This document shows positions 24,081 through 28,283 of a stretch of DNA of 28,283 nt, piece after piece. Made by a program: the position numbers and the translations under genes. The stretch comes from Kiritimatiellia bacterium. GTDB taxonomy: Bacteria; Verrucomicrobiota; Kiritimatiellia; RFP12; UBA1067. Within the stretch, counting starts at the first letter, position 1. The number at the start of each line of letters is the position of its first letter. The stretch covers positions 1-28,283 of the forward strand of contig JAFRBA010000276.1 of NCBI GenBank assembly GCA_017405115.1, given 5' to 3'. Below the pieces are notes generated by a model, which did no database searches, had not been told where the DNA came from, and worked only from the letters and a program-made list of their open reading frames with translations.

Positions 24081-24110
24081 TTGATTTGGCGGCGGGAAAA
24101 AGTGTATAAT
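24081..24110 (+). promoter_or_regulatory. rpsT-pgk promoter
   Basis: TTGATT (24081-24086) and a perfect TATAAT (24105-24110) with 18-bp spacing, in an AT-rich pocket. Expected transcription start is near 24117, giving a leader of about 31 nt before the rpsT ATG, which has AGGAG at 24133-24137. Confidence 0.75.
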
Positions 24111-24147
24111 ATGCGGAAATCATACCGAAAACAGGAGCCGGAATAAC

Positions 24148-24423
24148 ATGGCAAACATCAAAGGCGGACGCGCCGCCCGTAAGCGCGATCGGCAGAACGC
24201 CAAGGCGCGCAAGCGCAATGCGACGTGCAAGGCGAAGCTTCACGACGCCCACAAGAAGCTGTTCAAGGCGGCCGACGCCGACCAGAAGGAAGATGCGGCG
24301 AAGAAGCTCAGGGAGTTCGTCTCCGGCCTCGACAAGGCCGTCAAGAAGGGCATCATCACCAAGAACACGGCCGACCGCAAGAAGAGCCGCGCTCAGCTGA
24401 AGATTAACAAGATGGCCAAGTAA
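24148..24423 (+). CDS. rpsT: 30S ribosomal protein bS20
   Basis: A 91-residue, very basic, helical protein matching bS20 in length and pattern. MANIKGGRAARKRDRQNAKA is the typical N-terminus, and the C-terminal helix carries GIITKNTADRKKSRAQ, a family hallmark. bS20 binds 16S rRNA early in 30S assembly. Codon use is strongly biased to AAG, GCC and CGC, as expected for a highly expressed gene. It is followed after 33 bp by pgk with no terminator between, so the two are probably co-transcribed from the 24081 promoter. Confidence 0.96.
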   Translation: MANIKGGRAARKRDRQNAKARKRNATCKAKLHDAHKKLFKAADADQKEDAAKKLREFVSGLDKAVKKGIITKNTADRKKSRAQLKINKMAK

Positions 24424-24456
24424 GGCCGTCAAGAATCCCTCAAAGGAGGTCCGGAA

Positions 24457-25770
24457 ATGGATAAGATGACTCTACGCGACGTGCAGCTCGCGGGCAAGCG
24501 CGTCGTGATGCGCGTGGACTTCAACGTGCCGATGGCCAAGGACGGCTCCGGCAAGATCATGGACGACACGCGAATAGTCGCGGCGCTGCCGTCGATCAAG
24601 TACGTGCTCGAGCAGGGCGGCAGCCTCGTGCTCATGAGCCACCTCGGGCGCCCGAAGGGCGTCAAGCTCGGCGCCGCGCCGAACCCCGACAACGCGGCGT
24701 TCACCCTGAAGCCCGTCGCCGAGGAGCTCTCGAAGAAGCTCGGCCAGGAGGTGAAGTTCGTCCCCGACTGCATGGCGGCCGACGACGTCGTGAAGGCCCT
24801 CAAGCCCGGCGAGGTCGCGCTCCTCGAGAACACCCGCTTCTACAAGGCCGAGGACGGCAAGGTGAAGAAGGACGACGAGAAGAAGGGCATCCACCTCACC
24901 GACGAGGAGTTCGCGGCGAAGAAGGCGGAGCTCAAGGCGCAGCGCGCCGAGATGGCGAAGAAGCTCGCGAGCTATGGCGACATCTACTGCAACGACGCCT
25001 TCGGCACGGCGCACCGCGCCCACGCCTCGACGGCCGTCGTGGCGGACTACATCCAGCCGGCCGTCTCGGGCTTCCTCCTTGAGAAGGAGATCCAGTTCCT
25101 CGGCGACGCCGTGGAGAACCCGGTCCGCCCGTTCGTCGCCATCCTCGGCGGCGCCAAGGTCTCGGACAAGCTGGCGGTCGTGAAGGCCCTCCTCAACAAG
25201 GTCGACACGCTCATCATCGGCGGCGGCATGGCCTACACCTTCAAGAAGGCGCAGGGCATCAAGATCGGAACGTCCCTCTGCGAGGACGAGCAGGTCGCCT
25301 ACTGCAAGGAGATGCTCGAGGCCGCTGCGGCCAAGGGCATAAAGATCCTCCTCCCGGTCGACAACGTGATCGCGAACAAGTTCCCGGAGACGAAGGACGC
25401 GAGCGACATCGAGATGAAGACGGTCGAGGGCGACATCCCCGACGGGTGGATGGGCCTCGACATCGGGCCGAAGTCCGTGGAGCTCTTCGCCGAGGCGGTG
25501 AAGGGCGCCAAGACGGTGGTCTGGAACGGCCCGATGGGCTGCTTCGAGTTCGAGCCGCTCTCCAAGGGCACCTACGGCGTCTGCGACGCGGTCGCGACGG
25601 TGAAGGCCAACGGCGGCGTCTCGATCATCGGCGGCGGCGACTCCGTGAGCGCCGTCAAGAAGAGCGGCAAGGCGGCGGAGATGAGCCACGTCTCCACCGG
25701 CGGCGGCGCATCGCTCGAGTTCCTCGAGGGCAAGGTGCTCCCCGGCGTGGCGGCGCTTACCGCGAAGTAG
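24457..25770 (+). CDS. pgk: Phosphoglycerate kinase with lysine-rich insertion
   Basis: A 437-residue glycolytic enzyme (1,3-bisphosphoglycerate + ADP to 3-phosphoglycerate + ATP), cytoplasmic. Substrate-side motifs [38 protein letters not shown] and [14 protein letters not shown] are intact. So are nucleotide-side motifs [22 protein letters not shown] and [24 protein letters not shown] at 24442-24450 is a full Shine-Dalgarno sequence. It is about 35-45 residues longer than typical bacterial PGK. Most of the excess is a charged segment at about residues 131-163 ([20 protein letters not shown] and following), placed between the TRFYK loop and the [16 protein letters not shown] strand. It is probably a lineage-specific surface insertion. 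The gene ends at a clear terminator. Confidence 0.96.
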   Translation: MDKMTLRDVQLAGKRVVMRVDFNVPMAKDGSGKIMDDTRIVAALPSIKYVLEQGGSLVLMSHLGRPKGVKLGAAPNPDNAAFTLKPVAEELSKKLGQEVKFVPDCMAADDVVKALKPGEVALLENTRFYKAEDGKVKKDDEKKGIHLTDEEFAAKKAELKAQRAEMAKKLASYGDIYCNDAFGTAHRAHASTAVVADYIQPAVSGFLLEKEIQFLGDAVENPVRPFVAILGGAKVSDKLAVVKALLNKVDTLIIGGGMAYTFKKAQGIKIGTSLCEDEQVAYCKEMLEAAAAKGIKILLPVDNVIANKFPETKDASDIEMKTVEGDIPDGWMGLDIGPKSVELFAEAVKGAKTVVWNGPMGCFEFEPLSKGTYGVCDAVATVKANGGVSIIGGGDSVSAVKKSGKAAEMSHVSTGGGASLEFLEGKVLPGVAALTAK

Positions 25771-25799
25771 CGGCCAGGCGGCGCATCGAGAAGCAGAGA

Positions 25800-25838
25800 G
25801 GCGGTTCCGTCCGGCGGGGATGGGGCCGCCTTTCATTT
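25800..25838 (+). terminator. Intrinsic terminator of rpsT-pgk
   Basis: GGCGGTTCC (25800-25808) pairs with GGGGCCGCC (25822-25830), seven Watson-Crick pairs plus two G-U, and is followed by TTTCATTT. It lies 30 bp after the pgk stop. Confidence 0.75.
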
Positions 25839-25853
25839 CATGCAGCGGATAAC

Positions 25854-26480
25854 ATGGCAAAGGCGCCTACGACATCCACAACTCTTTTGCGCGACATCGC
25901 GCAGGATTCGCAGCATGCCCGCTGGGGCGAGTTTGTCGCGCGCTATCGTCCCATGATGGAGGCGTATCTGCGCGAAAGGTTTCCGTCCGTAGATGCGGAC
26001 GACATCATCCAGGAGACGCTTATCGCCGTCTGCTCGGTGTTGCCGTCCTATCGCTATGCGCCGGACGAGAAGGGGCACTTCCGCAGTTATCTGACCGGAA
26101 TCCTCCGCAACAAGGCGCTGAGGCAGCTGGGAGTGAATCGCCGCCAGGCAGAGATTGCCGAAATGGTAGGGTCACGCGTCCCGCGTGACCGCGACGGTAG
26201 GGCGGGCGCTCCGCGCACGCCGCCCGACGTGATGGCCGGCGACGAACAATCCTGGCGCAAAGCGCTCGTTGAAATCGCGCTCCGGCAGCTGATGAACGAC
26301 GAGTCGATCCAGTCCCGCAACCGCCAGGTGTTCCTTCGCGTGGCGGTGAACGGCGACAAGCCGGAAGATGTCGCCGCCGCGTTTGGAATCAAGCGCAACG
26401 CGGTAGATCAGATCAAGCACCAGGTGATGCTCCGTCTTCGCAAACTCGTGTCGGAATTGGAAAAGGCGGGAAACATATGA
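25854..26480 (+). CDS. ECF-type RNA polymerase sigma factor
   Basis: A 208-residue extracytoplasmic-function sigma factor. Region 2 spans about residues 20-95 (RWGEFVARYRPMMEAYLRER, DADDIIQETLIAVCSVLPSY, FRSYLTGILRNKAL). Region 4 spans about 140-205 (RQVFLRVAVNGDKPEDVAAA, FGIKRNAVDQIKHQVMLRLR). The linker, about residues 105-128, is encoded by two adjacent palindromic elements and has the low-complexity sequence GSRVPRDRDGRAGAPRTPPD. No clear Shine-Dalgarno sequence precedes the ATG. There is no anti-sigma gene; instead the stop overlaps a Ser/Thr kinase start by ATGA. This matches the sigma-kinase pairs known in Planctomycetes and Verrucomicrobia, where phosphorylation by the partner kinase probably controls the sigma factor. 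The regulon is unknown. Confidence 0.88.
   Translation: MAKAPTTSTTLLRDIAQDSQHARWGEFVARYRPMMEAYLRERFPSVDADDIIQETLIAVCSVLPSYRYAPDEKGHFRSYLTGILRNKALRQLGVNRRQAEIAEMVGSRVPRDRDGRAGAPRTPPDVMAGDEQSWRKALVEIALRQLMNDESIQSRNRQVFLRVAVNGDKPEDVAAAFGIKRNAVDQIKHQVMLRLRKLVSELEKAGNI
26165..26227. repeat. Two tandem palindromic elements inside the sigma-factor gene
   Basis: The first unit starts GGTAGGG at 26165 and contains GGTCACGCG (26170-26178), loop TCC, CGCGTGACC (26182-26190), a perfect 9-bp stem. The second starts GGTAGGG at 26196 and contains GGGCGGGCG with imperfect complement CGCACGCCGCCC. Both units keep the reading frame and lie exactly in the linker between sigma regions 2 and 4. Confidence 0.7.
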
Positions 26481-28003
26481 GTCTCGGTGTGGACGAAATA
26501 GAAGGAATTCTTTCCGCCCATGGACGGATGCCTACCGGCGCGTCGTTTCAGGACGGCGAAACGTTCGGCAACTGGCGCTTGACGGCGTTTATCGGCAAGG
26601 GCGGGAACGGCGAGGTGTATCGCGCGGTGCATGTCGCGCTCGGCACGTCCGCCGCCGTAAAGGTGCTTTTCCGCAACGAGCCGCGTGTCAGGGAACGCTT
26701 TGTGCGCGAGGCGAAATTGCTTTCCGAATTGAAGTCCGCCTCGTTCCCGCAGTTCCTTGAATACGGCGAGGCGAATGGGCGCGCCTATCTTGTGATGGAA
26801 CTCCTTGAGCCAGGCGATCTGCCGTCTGGCGACAGGGAGGTCGCGCGCTTTCTGCGGCAGGTTTGCGATGCCGTCGCCGAACTTCACGCCCGTGGAATTG
26901 TCCACCGCGACATAAAGCCATCCAACATTCTGTGGCGCACTGGGACAACGGGCGTCTCGCCCGTTGGGGACACTGGGAGAACGGGCGTCCCGCCCGTTGG
27001 GGACACTGGGACAACGGGCGTCCCGCCCGTTGCCGTCCCCGTTCTCGCCGACCTTGGACTTGCAAAGGACATCGCGATATCGGACGCCGGACGTCCGACA
27101 TCGGATATTACCCTTGGCGGCGTCGGCACGCCAGGCTACGGCGCCCCCGAGCAGATGGAGCGAGGGGAGGCGACCGTCGCGTCCGACATCCATGCGCTCG
27201 GAGTATTGGCAGACCGCTGCTTCGGCGGCAAGCCGCCACGAGCATGGGCGCGCATCATCGAGCGCGCGACGTCATCCATTCCGGAGCGCCGCTACCAGTC
27301 CGTTGATGACCTCGTCAAGGCCATTCAGGGACGAAACCTGTCGCGGCGGTTGTGGACTGGTCTGGCCGTGCTTCTTCTGGCTGGATTGTCTGCCATTGGT
27401 GTTGCCATGCTGTACAAGCGGCATGGAGGTGAAGAACAGAAGTCATGGTCGATTGGTTCACGCGAACCGATTGTCAGCGTCGAAAAGGATTATGTGCCGT
27501 ATGAGAATCCTGTTTCGGGCCGCAAGGGCTACCGTATAGTGACGAAGACAAACACTGTTGACGGTGTCGTAATCCGCTTGAACGGCGAGACTGTTTCGTT
27601 CGCGAAACCGATATCGCTTGAACCGGGCGAATATCGCATAATCGGCCCCGGTCGGCTTGACGCGGACATTTCGGGTCCGTCAAACGCTTTGGTGCGCATA
27701 AAAGGCTGCGTCTTGAACAACTTGACTGCGGCAGGATATCGAAAGAACAAGGTGAACTATGTTCTTGAGGGCGATGCATATCTAAACTTTGCGAACCTTG
27801 ACGACGACTACCGCATTCGCAAATGCATACGGCACTTTGACGGGCTTGCCAATGGCGATGGAGGGGATGTCGCGTTTCGCGGGCCGCTGACTATCGAGGA
27901 ATTAAGGAAAGTCCAAAGCGACAGGCGAAAACGCGAATGGCAGAAGGAGTTGGACGAGGCGAACGCAACGCAGTTCAACGATTCTCGTACACGAATTTAT
28001 TGA
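26477..28003 (+). CDS. Membrane Ser/Thr protein kinase paired with the ECF sigma factor
   Basis: A 508-residue Hanks-type kinase. The kinase domain spans about residues 30-275. Gly loop is I39-GKGGNGEV, ATP lysine K62 (AAVKVLF), catalytic loop H143-R-D145-I-K147-P-S-N150, metal motif D192-L-G194 (variant of DFG), and GTPGYGAPEQM marks the activation/P+1 segment, so catalysis looks possible. Between N150 and D192 there are about 29 more residues than usual, made by three in-frame copies of an 11-residue repeat (TGTTGVSPVGD, TGRTGVPPVGD, TGTTGVPPVAV). One transmembrane helix (about 291-312, LWTGLAVLLLAGLSAIGVAM) leads to an outer domain of about 190 residues that I do not recognise. The arrangement suggests an envelope sensor that phosphorylates the sigma factor or an associated protein. 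Its start overlaps the sigma stop. Confidence 0.88.
   Translation: MSLGVDEIEGILSAHGRMPTGASFQDGETFGNWRLTAFIGKGGNGEVYRAVHVALGTSAAVKVLFRNEPRVRERFVREAKLLSELKSASFPQFLEYGEANGRAYLVMELLEPGDLPSGDREVARFLRQVCDAVAELHARGIVHRDIKPSNILWRTGTTGVSPVGDTGRTGVPPVGDTGTTGVPPVAVPVLADLGLAKDIAISDAGRPTSDITLGGVGTPGYGAPEQMERGEATVASDIHALGVLADRCFGGKPPRAWARIIERATSSIPERRYQSVDDLVKAIQGRNLSRRLWTGLAVLLLAGLSAIGVAMLYKRHGGEEQKSWSIGSREPIVSVEKDYVPYENPVSGRKGYRIVTKTNTVDGVVIRLNGETVSFAKPISLEPGEYRIIGPGRLDADISGPSNALVRIKGCVLNNLTAAGYRKNKVNYVLEGDAYLNFANLDDDYRIRKCIRHFDGLANGDGGDVAFRGPLTIEELRKVQSDRRKREWQKELDEANATQFNDSRTRIY
26940..27038. repeat. Three in-frame 33-bp palindromic repeats in the kinase gene
   Basis: Units at 26940-26972, 26973-27005 and 27006-27038, each starting CTGGGA. 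The core is AACGGGCG, loop TCC (TCT in unit 1), CGCCCGTT, an 8-bp hairpin. The unit length of 33 bp equals 11 codons, so copy number can change without shifting the frame. They encode repeats of T-G-x-T-G-V-x-P-V between the catalytic loop and DLG. Confidence 0.88.
27077..27108. repeat. 32-bp imperfect palindrome in the kinase activation segment
   Basis: A perfect 10-bp centre CGGACGTCCG (27088-27097) is flanked by arms ATATCGGACGC and ACATCGGATAT, which pair at 8 of 11 positions. It is read in frame as about ISDAGRPTSDI, between DLG and GTPGYGAPE. It is a different sequence family from the 33-bp repeats upstream. Confidence 0.55.
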
Positions 28004-28047
28004 TTTCCGCATAAGATTTCAGCACGCACCTTGCAGTATGAAATAGA

Positions 28048-28066
28048 GGCAAGGTCTGTCCTTGCC
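28048..28066. repeat. Hairpin downstream of the kinase gene
   Basis: GGCAAGG, loop TCTGT, CCTTGCC: a perfect 7-bp stem 45 bp after the kinase stop. No T run follows, so it is not a classical terminator. It may be another REP-like unit or an mRNA 3'-end stabiliser. Confidence 0.5.
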
Positions 28067-28108
28067 ACGGGAGAAGGCGCAAGGTCGCGATGCTGCTGGC
28101 GAGATAAT

Positions 28109-28142
28109 GCAGATGACCGCCCACAGACGGGCGGAAATCTGC
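28109..28142. repeat. Larger hairpin in the 3' intergenic region
   Basis: GCAGAT (28109-28114) pairs with ATCTGC (28137-28142), then two mismatches, then CCGCCC (28117-28122) pairs with GGGCGG (28129-28134) around a six-base loop. It has 12 paired positions and no T tract. Apart from this and the hairpin at 28048, 28004-28220 shows no gene or RNA I can support. Confidence 0.55.
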
Positions 28143-28222
28143 TATAACCCGACTTTGCCACTTTGTCGGTAGCGTTCGGTATGGTGCGCGATAGGAATCT
28201 TCAATAAAATCAACATTCCCCC

Positions 28223-28264
28223 TTGCATGGCATCGTCGATTATGATATAATTATATCGTAATCG
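28223..28264 (+). promoter_or_regulatory. Promoter overlapped by a 28-bp palindromic operator-like site
   Basis: TTGCAT (28223-28228), 17-bp spacer, TATAAT (28246-28251). The -10 box sits at the centre of an inverted repeat at 28237-28264, with outer arms CGATTA and TAATCG and inner GATATAATTATATC, broken by a single mismatched pair. AAAGG at 28277-28281 is a likely Shine-Dalgarno sequence for a gene starting beyond the window. Occupation of the palindrome would block the -10 box, the geometry of a repressor operator. Confidence 0.65.
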
Positions 28265-28283
28265 CATAAATGACATAAAGGGA

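Noticed and set aside
24472..25860. 462-codon minus-strand frame opposite pgk
   Set aside because: Shadow of pgk; the translation is a Leu/Arg/Asp/His-rich low-complexity product.
26940..27038. CRISPR-like short repeats
   Set aside because: The units are directly adjacent without spacers, are palindromic and are translated in frame within a kinase.
28004..28222. Small RNA or tRNA in the 3' intergenic region
   Set aside because: Two hairpins exist, but no cloverleaf, no T-loop consensus and no promoter-terminator pair enclosing them were seen.

Overview
The window looks like chromosomal DNA of an uncultured, GC-rich, Gram-negative bacterium of the PVC group. Kiritimatiellota or a close Verrucomicrobiota/Lentisphaerota relative is my best guess. 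The reasons are Tat-targeted Gfo/Idh/MocA oxidoreductases, LamG/autotransporter-repeat proteins, very large secreted glycoside-hydrolase fusions, an ECF-sigma/Ser-Thr-kinase pair, a RAYT transposase with many short palindromes, and a lysine-rich insertion in phosphoglycerate kinase. This placement is inference from gene content; no 16S gene is present.

Layout. (1) 1-1361: a REP-associated tyrosine transposase (RAYT) surrounded and internally marked by GGGGACWGTCCCC palindromes, followed by a REP-like array and the 3' stub of a lost gene. (2) 1347-2549 (minus): a XylR-like regulator (sugar-binding domain plus AraC HTH), divergent from (3) 2670-16163: a carbohydrate catabolic operon. Its order is a 30-codon leader ORF, a Tat-exported oxidoreductase, a DapA/NanA-like aldolase, a secreted double-LamG beta-helix protein, a GH2 enzyme, a small chimeric gene relic, a Tat-exported metallo-beta-lactamase-fold hydrolase and a GH5-GH78 fusion. 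(4) 16262-23969: tadA from its own promoter, then a 1397-residue GH16/Ig/CBM6/CE15/class-C-beta-lactamase fusion and a ceramidase-like/beta-propeller fusion, all tightly packed. (5) 24148-25770: rpsT-pgk with a good promoter and terminator. (6) 25854-28003: an ECF sigma factor and its membrane Ser/Thr kinase, overlapping by ATGA. (7) 28004-28283: hairpins and a promoter overlapped by a 28-bp palindrome, serving a gene beyond the right edge.

How it fits together. The divergent regulator probably senses a sugar and controls the 13.5-kb operon, whose secreted enzymes cut a plant- or host-type polysaccharide containing beta-linked sugars and possibly rhamnose; the oxidoreductase and aldolase would process the released sugar or sugar acid. 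No sulfatase, SusC/D pair or transporter is visible, so the substrate cannot be fixed. The GH16/CE15 fusion adds binding and esterase-like modules.

The most unusual signals are: (a) in-frame palindromic repeats that add coding sequence to the sigma linker, to the kinase between its HRD and DLG motifs, and probably to the kinase activation loop; (b) a giant secreted fusion whose GH16 and CE15 domains have lost their key catalytic residues while the serine-hydrolase domain keeps them; (c) a 62-codon relic that joins the start of a GH5-like gene to the end of a GH2-like gene at an 8-bp microhomology and still couples translation; (d) two genes with a -10 box so close to the ATG that they are probably leaderless.
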